Positions 11,764 through 22,661 of a stretch of DNA of 64,000 bases are shown here, piece after piece. A program made the position numbers and the translations under genes. Origin of the DNA: Bolinopsis microptera. Taxonomy: Eukaryota > Ctenophora > Tentaculata > Lobata > Bolinopsidae. Location of the stretch: the NCBI RefSeq assembly GCF_026151205.1, contig NC_087079.1, forward strand, positions 1,452,028 to 1,516,027, read 5' to 3'. Each line of letters begins with the position of its first letter. The stretch's first letter is position 1. Below the pieces are notes generated by a model. The model had not been told where the DNA came from and made no database searches. It saw only the letters and a program-made list of their open reading frames with translations.

Positions 11764-13335
11764 TGGTTACTGTTAACATGGTTACTGTTAACATGGTTAC
11801 TGTTAACATGGTTACTGTTAACATGGTTACTGTTAACATGGTTACTGTTAACATGGTTACTGTTAACATGGTTACTGTTAACATGGTTACCATTAACATG
11901 GTTACTATTAACATGGTTACTATTAACATGGTTACTATTAACATGGTAACTTACTCTCAGTCATGAGCATGGTAAGGAGTCTCGGGGACTCAATGATGGT
12001 CTGTCCGAGGGAGGGGGAGTAGTCCACCAACCAGAACACACATTCCAGACATTGTCTGAAGTCTTCCTCGTCTGGAGATACAAGTCCTGGGGGTGATAGT
12101 CAGTATTTGGATCTGATAAAAACGGCTTTAAATGTGATAACTATGGTAACGAGGTGATTCACAGGGTAGCAAGGGGAATTAACAGGGTAACAGTGGTGAT
12201 GGAAGCTAATAGAAATATCTTTCCCTAGAGGCTAGAACTATGTACTTTATTAACGCATTACGTAATCTACCAGAGCTACAGTATGAGACCATTCAGACCA
12301 AGGTTAATGGTTATACTGTTATCCAATGATTTATCAAATTTAACGAGGTATGATCGTCATCTTCTTAGAGCGTTTGATGTCTGTGTGAAGGTAAAATGTT
12401 GACATCCCATTACTTTAGTATTGCTATACAACTACTACAGATTTATTTAATTGATTAAATGTAAACCATGCAGGCTCTCAACTAGGAGGTTGGTCAGGAA
12501 GTCGGGAATTTGATATAAAATATTGATCAACCAAAACTAATATAATATGGTCAGTGCACAGTTGGTGCATAATATCGAGCGAGTGTACTTAATGTTGAAC
12601 CTTGAATGTTATTGGCTAGTTCCATGAAACTATCGACCACCAAAGGGAGGAAAACACCAGAAAACTCCTGTGACTGAGTGAAGCCCATGCAGCACTTAGC
12701 TAGGAGAGTGCAGAGTTTAGTAGCCGTGCTCCAGGGCACCCTCAACCCCTCAAAATCTTGTTTTATCACATCCGTCATGGTGCTGGGATCATGGAGAGAG
12801 ATGTAAGACTTATGTGGCAATATCCTGCTTTTCATGGTATTGGTAATATTGTTAAAACACTGATCACTATTTAATTACGGTTATAAAACTTCTTGTCAGA
12901 TTATAGTCTGACAAAAACCACAATCATCAGTTACTTAATAACCCTGAAGGTATCATGTTTCAAACCTACCTCATGATCTCGTTCTCCCAGAGCAGTGATC
13001 TGATCTCCCTGTTATCATGCTGTTCCAGCAGCTGTTCTATCTGGTAGATTGGAACAGTAACAACTTCATTAGTTCATTAAATCGATCATTATTTTAGGGG
13101 ATTTATTCACTTTACTTGTTAGTAATGTAGGATTCATCGCGGATATCATTGGATTTTAACAATATTCCCTAACAAATAATAATTTATAACAAACTTGTAG
13201 ATTTTAAGCTAATTGAAAATTATGTTAAAGCAAGCAATAAGTTAAACAAACCTGTAAAAGAAGTGTTGGTATGTTGCTATCTCCCGCTTTAGACAGCTTG
13301 TACAAGAGAACATCAACCTCTTGTTTCGCAGCCAT
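5604..13335 (-). CDS. Multi-exon gene, unidentified helical protein (3' end not found)
   Basis: Seven exons join with matching phases and GT/AG sites: 13335-13252 (ATG, 28 codons), 13040-12970, 12824-12601, 12086-11955, 9869-9772, 6174-6064 and 5698-5604. The product starts MAAKQEVDVLLYKLSKAGDS and includes EQLLEQHDNREIRSLLWENE, FWLVDYSPSLGQTIIESP and DIPALQQIGADVIYQAAKR. The Leu-rich helical character, with no signal peptide or membrane segment, would suit an ARM/HEAT-like scaffold, but I do not recognise the family. The last exon found ends in phase 2 at a GTGAGT donor, so coding continues to the left, in or beyond the repeat-rich 5.2 kb. Phase agreement at all six joins makes the model strong even though the function is unknown. 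Confidence 0.8.
5963..6096 (-). repeat. 49-bp unit repeated at an exon's 3' end
   Basis: Three consecutive units (5963-6011, 6012-6060, 6061-6096 and on into the exon) repeat the last codons of the exon 6174-6064, ending YQAAKRHQPFR, together with its splice donor. The donor GTTAGT survives in the first and last units and is changed to GATAGT in the middle one. The next exon (5698-5604) joins in phase from the exon-proximal copy. The distal copies look like by-products of a local tandem duplication and may act as decoy donors. Confidence 0.75.
6465..7190. repeat. Two tandem copies of a ~356-bp multi-hairpin repeat
   Basis: Copies start GGCAGGAAAGCAGAATTGAT at about 6465 and 6821. Each contains serial inverted repeats. 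In copy 1 the first (6477-6539) pairs AATTGATATT..ATGCCCC with GGGGCATG.AATATCAATT. The second (6542-6587) pairs TTGCT.AGAG with CTCT.AGCAA. The third (about 6592-6643) pairs AGGT.ACT.GATTTAAAT with ATTTAAATC..AACCT. The block lies in the 3.6-kb intron between exons 9772 and 6174 of the minus-strand gene. The entry motif GCCAAATTTGGC recurs near 8780 and 9525, so the family is dispersed. Confidence 0.7.
7191..8042. other. Intronic sequence, nothing recognised
   Basis: AT-rich intron of the minus-strand gene. Short open frames here show no family motif and no splice context. A TATATTATTTATATAAATAT patch lies near 7750. Confidence 0.5.
8043..9532. repeat. 745-bp tandem duplication (two copies)
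   Basis: Copy 1 (about 8043-8786) and copy 2 (about 8787-9532) match closely along their length, at an offset of 743-745 bp. Both end in CCAAATTTGGCTC. Each holds a small hairpin (CTTATCGTA..TACGATAAG) and a 65-residue open frame with no recognisable domain, probably chance. It lies in the same intron as the multi-hairpin repeats. Confidence 0.8.
9556..9720. mobile_element. Cloverleaf-like foldback element with 27-bp terminal inverted repeats
   Basis: Perfect 27-bp terminal inverted repeats (9556-9582 and 9694-9720; left arm begins ATCACATGCCTTCTCATGCG) enclose three stem-loops that tile the interior: 9582-9620 (stem ACATTTTCAA), 9621-9654 (stem CGATAT) and 9655-9694 (stem AAACTTTCGC). Each loop carries the same 14-nt motif CTCGGCAAGCCTCG at 9594, 9631 and 9668, exactly 37 nt apart. 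No ORF is present. The stem differs in each hairpin while pairing is kept. It sits just downstream of exon 9869-9772, in the intron. It may be a MITE/foldback element; the function is unknown. Confidence 0.85.
9870..10970. repeat. 15-bp satellite, about 73 copies
   Basis: Near-perfect copies of GTTAACATGGTTACT. Variants (GTTACC, ATTAAC, GTCACT, GGGTAC) cluster in the last third, at 10545-10840. The unit has no stop codon in several frames, so long artificial reading frames (VNMVT, MLTVT, NHVNS repeats) cross it. It fills the intron between exons 11955 and 9869 of the minus-strand gene. Confidence 0.97.
10971..11763 (+). mobile_element. 5'-truncated RNase H-bearing LINE inserted in the satellite
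   Basis: An open frame enters directly at 10971 and stops at 11531. It reads RWIAAHIGLWGNEKADELAK (the C-terminal part of an RNase H domain, with the GN..AD..A motif). A zinc-knuckle-like C-terminus follows: CPMCGDGEETVSHFLGQC, a CCHC pattern. This is typical of I-clade-like non-LTR elements with RNase H. A 3' UTR (11532-11736) and a 27-nt poly-A (11737-11763) follow, and the satellite resumes at 11764. The copy is dead because EN, RT and most of RNase H are missing. Confidence 0.88.
11764..11948. repeat. 15-bp satellite, continuation after the LINE
   Basis: About 12 more copies of GTTAACATGGTTACT, the last four carrying ATTAAC. It is contiguous with the 9870-10970 array apart from the LINE insertion. 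Its edge meets the GTAAGT donor of exon 12086-11955 on the minus strand. Confidence 0.95.
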
Positions 13336-13748
13336 TTTACAAACCGACTTCACAGGCTTTTTTTTCAGTTACAAACTTGCTTTTTTCTTGTCTTACATCT
13401 AAAGCTGTGCTTTTGTTAGTCAGCTGATTGTTTTTATGATATTTAACAAAAATTGGAATTGACGGATTTTTTCGAGTAACTTTCATAAAATGAAAAAATA
13501 AATAAACTCGCACAATCAAAACTTGCAACAAAACTAACAATAAAAACTTACAATCAATATGAATTTAATCATCGTCGAATTCTATACAATATAAAATTAC
13601 CAACTTGAAAAATGCAACCAAAAACATAGATAGCAGATACGTGATTTAAAAACCCAGAAGAATAATTTTGTTTGATGCATAGTTTACCCATAATTGGCAT
13701 ATTATTCATTTACTATTCATCCCCTCACAGTCTAGTTCCTCACACATT

Positions 13749-15900
13749 CTAACAAAATACATAGTACGACACAGCTCCTCCAGCGCCAACAACTGCAAAA
13801 ACCGGAGCTGCAGCAGTACCAAGAATTGAGGTGGCTCCCAGACTTTGTAACCATGCGAAAGCAGAACCGGCGGCGACATTCCCGAAGTAACCTTGTATTG
13901 CAGCAGCGATTGAACCACCAGCAATTCCATTTGCGGTGAAACCTGTTAACCATGGTAGACCTAGGCTAGATAAAAAGCCGGAAAGAATACCGACTCCTTC
14001 CGCCCCTATTTCACATAGATTGAAACTGAAGATAAATGAAAAAGTTACAGGATATAACATTATTGTAGGGTCATTTTGGCATTTGCCAAAATAATAATTT
14101 TATTGTCATAGTCTATCAATTTATAACTACAATGTATCGGTGGACATAATAAAGATAGACGACTGATAAGAAAGGACCGTGAAGAAGGACGTGGAGAGAG
14201 AAGAATACGAAGGGAAGCCTAATGGATGCGCAGAGGAGATCGCGAGAAGTGGAGCCCTAATGGCAAATGGACTTGAAACTGTTTAGATTCTAAACTTGAT
14301 TAAAGTTGGTTTTATATCATAAGTTTATATGCATGTCAGTATTAGTTCAGTATTTTAGCGTAGTATTTTAGGGCATTTATAAGTGTACGAAATTTAGTAC
14401 AGCAGGGTAGTGCAGAGAGTTCAGTTTAAGGCCACAGGGGGGGGGTCGAGGCCTCAAAAAATGCAAAAAAACATTATGCTTTGAATCAATATATATTTTT
14501 GTGGTGGATACTTTGCCACCACTCATTTGTCTGTAGCTATTTTACTTTTTTTTATAAATGAGGTTAACCAATTCTCATTTAACCTCATTTTTTTGATAAA
14601 TCGATAATGGAGGGCAGAAATATTGATGCCATTACAACTGAAAACTACGATAAGCTTTGTTTTTATTGTTTTTGTGTTATTTCAGCAGTTAAACTTTGAA
14701 AAATATACAAATAAAGGCAAAATTCTCAAAAATCACATAACATAAAAAACAGTTTTTTGCCTCTCCTGAAAACCTCGAATTTTTGACTTCAAAATCTATC
14801 TTCTCCTAGAGTTTTTATCCATTTCACCTCAAATTTGGAACTTATGTTCCTGACATAAATTTAAAAGTTTGTTATGTAACGATTGTTGTAATTTTGCTCC
14901 TAACTCTTTTTATGAGGTTAACCATTTTAAATTTTGTAACCCGCACTCATGGTTAACCTCATATCTCAGCTTTGGAGCAAGATATCATAAATCGTTACAT
15001 AACAAAAACTCAAAATACCTTGAAGAACATTGTTGCCAAGTTACAAGGTTCTAAGTCATAAACTGAAAAAGAAGATAGATTTTGAACACGATTTCATTTA
15101 AAGTTTTCATTTACAATAGAATTACAGGTAAACCTCAAAATTCAACGCGCGATATCTTCAAATAGGAAACTTTGTTTTCGGTAAGGACAAAAGCATTTGA
15201 AAATTTAGATCGAACTCTACAACATATCTCAAAATCTCAAAATCGACCTCGGACCCCCCCCCCCTGTGGCCTTAACACCTCTGTTTTGGGGAGCGGAGAG
15301 TTCATTTTAACATCTCTGTTTTGATTATCAGAGGGTGCATTGTAGCACCTCTGTTCTGGTTACAAAGAGGATAGTTTAGGAATTGTTTAGAGCAGAGAGA
15401 TTTGGGGAGCAGAGAGTTCATTTTAACATCTCTGTTTTGATTATCAGAGGGTGCATTTTAACACCTCTGTTTTGGTTACAAGGAGGATAGTTTGGGATTT
15501 GTTTAGGGATTGCTAAAACGAGTGGGAGATTGTTTATACTATCAGGGGGTATTTAAGAGTGGGCCTGTTGGATGGCAGGACACACCCTTTTTGGTTGAGT
15601 GCCACGGAATTTGCAGTTAAAGTTGACAGTTAAATAACTAGTATATTCGAATTATTAACATAGTATTTGAGGAACACTGAGATATTGTAATTACAATTCT
15701 TAACGGTTTATTCAAATTAAAGTATTTCCCCTTGTCAACTTGCTGAACAAAATATAAAGGAAAAGAGCCTTTTATCAACATATTATAATTAACCATATTC
15801 TATATCGAATCAATAGGCAGTAGGCACGGAAAAAGAAAGATATTTTAATAATTACTCACGGCAGGTCTTTTGCAGATTCTCCTTCAAGTATATATTCCAT
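13749..15900 (-). CDS. ISG12 / IFI6-IFI27-like small hydrophobic protein
   Basis: Two exons: 15900-15860 (ATG, 13 codons plus 2 nt, donor GTGAGT) and 14025-13749 (acceptor CTTCAG, stop TAG). They join in phase 2 to give 105 residues. The product starts MEYILEGESAKDLP. It contains a Gly/Ala-rich hydrophobic core, LTGFTANGIAGGSIAAAIQG and GNVAAGSAFAWLQSLGA, which matches the ISG12 signature (GF...GI..GS.AA..Q....NVAAGS....LQS.GA). In vertebrates the family is interferon-inducible and acts at mitochondrial or ER/nuclear membranes; the role here is unknown. A second gene on the same strand (16786-17178) has the same intron phase near the N-terminus. The 1.8-kb intron contains a TTAA-flanked element and a 116-bp tandem repeat. 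Confidence 0.85.
14430..15271. mobile_element. 842-bp TTAA-flanked inverted-repeat element (piggyBac-like MITE)
   Basis: Terminal inverted repeats begin GGCCACAGGGGGGGGGTC on the left and read the same from the right (with three more G). Both ends are bounded by TTAA (14426-14429 and 15272-15275), the target-site duplication typical of piggyBac-superfamily elements. Internal inverted segments include TTATGTAACGATT (about 14872) against AATCGTTACATAA (about 14990), plus repeated GAGGTTAACC. There is no transposase ORF, so the element is non-autonomous. It lies in the intron of the first ISG12-like gene. Confidence 0.75.
15280..15515. repeat. 116-bp tandem repeat, two copies
   Basis: The block TTTGGGGAGC.GAGAGTTC followed by CATTTTAACATCTCTGTTTTG recurs with an offset of 116 bp (15285 and 15401). 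Within each copy, ACACCTCTGTT-type pieces repeat again. It directly abuts the TTAA-flanked element. Confidence 0.75.
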
Positions 15901-16117
15901 AATTGACTCCTATCATATCATCAAGTTTGTTTAAAATTCACTCGAATTTATTTAAATAGCTACGGTAATTTAGATACACAATCTCGCTATAGTAACGCTA
16001 TATTATCAAAATAAACTTAACAAACATTGCTTTTATTTATCATCCCCATCGTGTAATACATCGTTGAACTATACTAATTATTTCCTTTAACATTTTGATC
16101 AGAAAATAAAGTTTTAC

Positions 16118-16280
16118 TCAATAACGAATAAATAACAAAGCGGAATTGAATGATCCGTCACCAATTAACTGCTGTACAAAATATGTAGCTCCAGATCCTG
16201 TTGCGACTCCACTCCAAGTAAAGCCCGCAAAATAAGTAGCGCTCGCCGTGACCCCTGTCGCCCACTTGTTGTCATATAAT
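16118..16280 (-). pseudogene. ISG12-like fragment or divergent exon
   Basis: Reading leftward, the frame gives TASATYFAGFTWSGVATGSG and then ATYFVQQLIGDGSF before a TGA at 16118. The pattern AGFT.SGVA.GS.A...Q follows the ISG12 signature of the two neighbours, but the NVAAG..F..LQS.GA half is missing and the frame stops early. A partner first exon was not found. It may be a decayed third copy, or a real divergent terminal exon. Confidence 0.55.
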
Positions 16281-16785
16281 AATATGTATGTTTGACTAAT
16301 GCATCGATTTACTTAAATGATTTAATGAGGAAGAAAATAATGTCTCATGTGGAAGAGCGTATAATTATAACAGCTGATGAACGAGTCACACAGAAAGTGT
16401 GTCATATTTCTAGTTCAACATTTGATTTAGTTCGGATAGTTACCATAGTCATAAGTGAAACAATCTCTTATTCTAAATTTTTAATAACAAGATAGTGATA
16501 CAAAAACATCAATAAAAGATACTCAAGATGATAATTATGTGTAATGAAATTTATAAAAACGAGCAAGTTGTCGCAAGAAAATTTGCGCAAAAAAGTATTC
16601 TTCTAATTTAGAAAAAAAAAACAATAACATAAAAACATGATTCTTATTTATTGATCATGAATTTAACAACGTGGAGTAAAATTATCTTACTAAATCTAAC
16701 ACGTCCAGATAAGAGTTTTGTTCGCAATAAATTAATGTTTTGCATAAAAAGTCCTCTCAAAATCACTCCTCCCAACAGGTACTTT

Positions 16786-17178
16786 TTAACAGATGATAAA
16801 GAGAGCGACACCGCCTACAACTGCAGCAGTTCCAATTACTGTTGTGGCAGCAACACTCTGCATGAAAGCGAAAACACCCCCTGCAGCCACGTTTCCAACT
16901 GCAGCCTGTGCGGCTGCCGCTGCTGACCCTGCTGCTATACCAGAAGATGTAAAGCCCGCCAAGAACGGTACGCTAGTAGCGATACCTGCCCCAATGGAGC
17001 CTAGTCCTCCAACAAGTGCACAAATACCCCTGCAATATTAGGAAATATATATATTATATAATAATAATAGGAGATAATAGTTTCATGATGGAAAAAGTGT
17101 TATTCTGAACATTAAATTATGGAATCATTATTTCGCAAGCTTTTCAACGGATACATTAAATTGAAATACTTACGGCAT
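16786..17178 (-). CDS. ISG12 / IFI6-IFI27-like protein, second copy
   Basis: Exon 17178-17174 carries only ATGCC before a GTAAGT donor. Exon 17029-16786 (acceptor TTGCAG) completes an 82-residue product ending in TAA. The core reads FLAGFTSSGIAAGSAAAAAQ and GNVAAGGVFAFMQSVAATT, a clear ISG12 signature with two hydrophobic Gly/Ala-rich segments. The intron interrupts codon 2 in phase 2, the same phase as in the copy at 13749-15900, which supports a tandem duplication. The extremely short first coding exon is unusual but is supported by good splice sites. The function is inferred from the family only (small membrane-associated protein). Confidence 0.82.
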
Positions 17179-17751
17179 CTTTGTGAATTTCTTTTCTACG
17201 GAAAGTTAAAATTAGTTATACAAATTATGATATTCTGAGAATTGCGTCAATTAGTTAATGATTAAGAGGAGAATTAAGAGGAGAAAGTAGATAATTCAAC
17301 GAGAATAGACTAAATTAATAACCGATAAACGAGTCACAAAATAAGTGTAACGTTACGTTAGCACTATCATCTCATCGCAACCAAATGAAATGTCTTGTTT
17401 TCTAATTATGACAAGGCTACATTAATACTACTAAAAAAATAATTAGCTACATTTTAATTTTTAGTATATTTAAGTATTGTTAGTAGTTACTCCAATGCTT
17501 AAGACCCAGGCATGGCATGGTTAAATAATTCAACTAGGCTTCACGACACGTGGAAATTGATTATTTAATTACAGGATCAGGGTTTTATACTAGTATAAAC
17601 TGCAACTGGATGCCATTATATTATATTAATTTGAGTTAATTATTCATAGTGATTCATAACTTAACAAAATATAACTACATTTTGGGTTGAAACAACATAC
17701 AAGATAGCAATGGTAAGAACTCTAGGTTACAATTATTAGAGTTGCTCGGTT

Positions 17752-18451
17752 TATACAATTAGAGTTGCTAGGTTACAATTAGAGTTGCTAAGTTACAATT
17801 AGAGTTGCTACGTTACAATTAGAGTTGCTACGTTACAATTAGAGTTGCAAGGTTACAATTAGAGTTGCTAAGTTACAATTAGAGTTGCTACGTTACAATT
17901 AGAGTTGCTACGTTACAATTAGAGTTGCTACGTTACAATTAGAGTTGCTAGGTTACAATTAGAGTTGCTAGGTTACAATTAGAGTTGCTAGGTTACAATT
18001 AGAGTTGCTACGTTACAATTAGAGTTGCTACGTTACAATTAGAGTTGCAAGGTTACAATTAGAGTTGCTAAGTTACAATTAGAGTTGCTACGTTACAATT
18101 AGAGTTGCTACGTTACAATTAGAGTTGCTACGTTACAATTAGAGTTGCTACGTTACAATTAGAGTTGCAAGGTTACAATTAGAGTTGCTAAGTTACAATT
18201 AGAGTTGCTACGTTACAATTAGAGTTGCTACGTTACAATTAGAGTTGCTACGTTACAATTAGAGTTGCTAGGTTACAATTAGAGTTGCTAGGTTACAATT
18301 AGAGTTGCTAGGTTACAATTAGAGTTGCTAGGTTACAATTAGAGTTGCTAAGTTACAATTAGAGTTGCTAGGTTACAATTAGAGTTGCTACGTTACAATT
18401 AGAGTTGCTAGGTTACAATTAGAGTTGCTAGGTTACAATTAGAGTTGCTGC
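17752..18451. repeat. 20-bp minisatellite, about 35 copies
   Basis: The unit is GTTACAATTAGAGTTGCTAG, with diagnostic variants at the junction (CTAGG, CTAAG, CTACG, CAAGG). Their order recurs (AAG-ACG-ACG...AAGG blocks), which suggests higher-order segment duplications. It is related in sequence to the noisy array at 1-455. Confidence 0.95.
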
Positions 18452-21400
18452 GAAGTACACAAATTTAAAAGACGAACTCAAGTATAATAAATCGTACAGA
18501 ATTCAAGGATGGGGTGAGTGCTCATGTGATACTGATAACAGATAAATAACATGGTCTGTGAGTGTGATGGCTGAAGCGGCAATGCAAGATACGTGAAATA
18601 TAGGAAAGTATGATATAAGAGCAGACTATAGTAGAGCTGGCCATTCTATTGGTCAGTTTGCACGTGCATCAGGGTAAATAATGACGTCACGCCTCTTACA
18701 AGCTGTTAAACAGTGCAGCTGTAACAAGACACCAACAATATGAACTCAGAGGTGAGATTGTGCATTATGGCGCTGCTGCAAATGCGGACTATAGAGAAAT
18801 GAGGTGTAATGGACTGATGATTATAATTAATAGGACGGATGTAAATTGTAAATGATAATCACAGTCACTTCGACTTTACTGCTTATTCTGTAGATAACGA
18901 ATGTAGATAATAATCACAGTCGCTTGGACTTATTGTGAACATAACACACGGACTGTTATGCTAGAGTAATATGGTAAAGTTGAGGCATCATTTTAAATCT
19001 GGCAGATGTCTTATACAATCGCTTATTATAATTAATGAACCTTTATTGTTATATAGATGGACATTTTTTAGGTTTATATTAGAGTTGCATGGAGAATGAA
19101 ATAAAACGAGGAGATTGATTTAAATCAACAACTTAACATTGTTATTACATAACCAATAATGTTGTTAAACAGCATTTAAAGATAACATGAGGTTAATATT
19201 TTATCAAGATAGCAACACATGTTGATATAATAACAATAACATATTATTATTAACGAGTAAGATAACAAAACATCAATTAGGATACAAATTATACCAGCAT
19301 TATTAAGGTTATTATAAATTTATAAGTTTATAAAAACGTGTTGTTTTATAAGTTTATAAGTTCAATGGCGTTCAACCCAAGAATAAGATCTAAATTTAAA
19401 TTAAAGACTCGAAGGATTATTAAACAACTAATGATGATAATTTTAGGTATCGTTCGACTCTTCAAACCGATTTACGGTACCCTATTCCTTCAAATTTTAG
19501 TTCAACATAATATTATAAGCATACCTACAGGTTATTCGACATTCTGCAAAATAAATTCAGAAGATTATTTCGTTTAAAATGTTGTCTTAACTATTCATCA
19601 GAATACAAAAAAAGAGATTCTATTGTTTAAAAACCCAGTAGATATATTCCATAGGCTCGATTATCACAAAAATTTCAAAAACGAATACTGCATGAACGGG
19701 TACAGCCCATAAACTGCATTTAAACAGGACATGCAAAAAAAGATTAATAACAAATAATTCAGCAATTTCAAAGTATTAAAGCATTTAGTTAATTCCGTTA
19801 TGCATCATGAGTTAACCAGGTGTTATCGAGTTTTCAAACTGAGTTTCTAAACCAGCAAAATTTACAAAATTTTATAAACCCACAACAAATTAAACTTTAT
19901 AACCAAACTAGCAACTGCATCAAACCAATTAAACACTAGCTATGATTTCATATCCAGATAAACCGATATAAATGTTGAATAATATTAATGCTATCAAAAA
20001 TGATCAGAGTAGATATATGATTAAGGATGTTGCTCTTATCTTGAAAGAAGTTTTATAATTATAAACCTATCAGTTACACCTACCAAAAGTTTAATTGCCA
20101 TAATAATTATTATATGTTAATAAGAAAAATAATCGATACAAAACGCAAGTTAATTGAGCAATTTAAAAGTAAATTATGTTGAATTTCATAGCACGAGACC
20201 ATGACACATATTACATAATATCCTGAAATTTGGGCTTGCTCAAAAAATTTCAGGAGGGAAGCTCCAAAAGATTTATCCCAATGATTTAACGATTTTTGTC
20301 AATTGCAAGGCCTTGCAGTGTTTATATCTTTATCTTTTAACGAGTAAATGAAATGATCCAGATTCACGAATTTAGTACTGATTAATAACAATTCGACAAT
20401 TATTACAGACAGCGAATTGTTGAACCAAAAATAAACGCGTGTTTAGTCCCGTATCTAGCTCCCGCACTAAATTCTGGTTCAAGTTAGAAAAAGTAGCAAA
20501 AATTTAAATACAGATTAGTTAACAGCAGTAGAGATTGTTAAAGCTAATCGGTGATGGTTAATAGGAAATGAGTTCTGGTATTATCTCTCTTATCAGTTAA
20601 TGTGCTGTTTCTGCCAACAGATTCTTACGGAAGTGTAATGTGTATACTCTACTCACAAAAACGTTTCAACCTACCAAGTTGTATTCTAGATCCTTATTTG
20701 GAGATAAGAAACTGAGCACTGTTTCTACTGCATGTACTTCATACAAAAACACCAATAATACGGAACGCTGTTTGAAGCACCACGTGTTACGTTAGTTTTG
20801 TTATTTCATATTTCATAGATAATACTTTAGACAGGCTAGGTGTCGCAATAAAGTTTGAATTCCTAGATTATATATGAATTGAGCTAGTACTGTACAGTGA
20901 ATTGAGATGCTAAGTGTATTATAATCTCACAAATAATGTGAAGCTATGAGGACTGTAACAGCTGGTACAAGGAGTGGTTTGCTAGTTCATGTCAAAGACA
21001 AGGAGAGAAAGGAGAGAGAAGAAAGAGAAAAGAACGAGAGAAAGCTGTGTATTTAAAAATATAATGTAAGTTATGTCATTACATCTATAAATAAAGGCTA
21101 AAGAGTTAGGGACTTGAAGAAGAGGGAGTATATACATTGTCCACATATTATGATACAGAGAAACGCTATCTTAGGCGAGAAGGAGTAGGACTCCTCGAAC
21201 TACATTCAATCCTACTGTAAAGTCCTCAATAAATGTAAAGATTTGTAGTGTTAAAATTAGTTAAAAACATATAATACTAGAAACCCACCGCTAGTCGAAA
21301 GCTTTGTTCGAGGAAATTTTAAGCATCAGTTATGTTTTAATTTCTCTTCATCATATAGCCCCAAAACGATACTTTTTACCGCATCAAAAAATTTCAATCA

Positions 21401-22660
21401 CAACCAAAGTTATAAATATATATAGGTATATAGCGTCATGAGGGTAAATGTGAGCTAGTTGTGAAATTCTGATATTTCAATCGAGAATGACAGTCAATTG
21501 AATTATTGCCAGGCAATTAAAATGTTTAACTGCGCAAAGTTATTTGCGTAATTAGAAAACAACAATATTTTTGTTGATTGTGTGTGCGCGGCGTCATGTC
21601 AGCATTGTGTGTAGTTCTAGCGAATTTAGTATCGAAAAAAAAGTATCGATACTTTTTACTGCATCAAAATATTGCAATCACAAACAAAGTTATAAGAAGT
21701 CATAGCGTGAGCGTAAATGTGAGCTAGTTTTGAAATTATGACGTATCATACAGCATAACAACGCGCGTTGTTAATCTGTGGTTGCTCGCGCACGTGCATT
21801 TTTATCGTTGCTACGCAACAGCGCAGTAAACCTTTGCTTAAATAACGCCATTATTCTAACGATTATTTAACCTCACTTCCGACGTTAATTATAAAAAATC
21901 TAAAGCCTAAATCAAAATTCTAAGAATGCTATAGCCTATTCCTATCCTTTTTCTACAACCCTGCTAAAAATGGCGAGGTTTCAACTCCATTTGCGAGCTG
22001 GGTTTGGCATCACCAGAGGGTCATTTTGAGGTCGATTTTCGGTGTTTTTTCTTCTATGTCCCCGTTGCCGGGGAAATTTCGTCAAGTTTAAAATATAATA
22101 TAGATATTATATAACTGGACCAGACGTTTATAGCCATAAAACAATATACACTAATGACTTAGGTGGAACTACTTTGAATTTTAGTTATATAACTTGTGTG
22201 GTGTCTGATGTTATTATCGAAACTATTATTAATCAGTAATTTAAATCTAAGATGAATCTATCCAAATTTTCATGTTTAAATTCGTTAAAACTTAAGTCAG
22301 GTTGCGGTGGATTGAATTTTTAAAACAGCTGAAGTTTTCTTCAACATATTAAGTGGAATTCAATTTATGGGTAACTTACGAAAAATGTTTTCTCTAGAGT
22401 GTTTAAGCAAAAAATTCCTTTCTAGTGACTTTATTGAGGCTTATTCAGCTCTTTAGTATTTGTATTGGTGTGGAGCTCCCATTTTATACCATAATTTAAT
22501 AAACAGCACAAATCGCTGAACAGCAGCGTTTCAACATATTTCAAAAGTCTTGCAACCAGTGACAAACTCCCATTAACTCAGCAAAACATGACTCATTTCA
22601 ACATAATACGCCTAGAGTCTATTAATGAGCAAATAAAAAAGCGAAGATATATAAATTATA
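18452..22660. other. Intergenic, no gene recognised
   Basis: No conserved coding exon was found on either strand. A roughly 110-bp motif is present twice (about 21368-21475 and 21645-21745: GATACTTTTTACYGCATC..., TGTGAGCTAGTT). A purine-rich GAGAAAGGAGAGAGAAG patch lies at about 21000. An A+T-rich stretch at 19100-20200 contains only chance open frames. The upstream exon(s) of ARF6 could lie here but were not detected. Confidence 0.5.
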
Positions 22661-22661
22661 T

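Noticed and set aside
17752-18451. CRISPR-like array
   Set aside because: Units are directly adjacent with no unique spacers, and the genome is eukaryotic. The same applies to the 17-, 19- and 22-bp arrays.
22371-22460. ATG with MGNLRKMFS, vaguely like an ARF N-terminus
   Set aside because: The similarity stops after a few residues, there is no P-loop, and no good donor in the needed phase.
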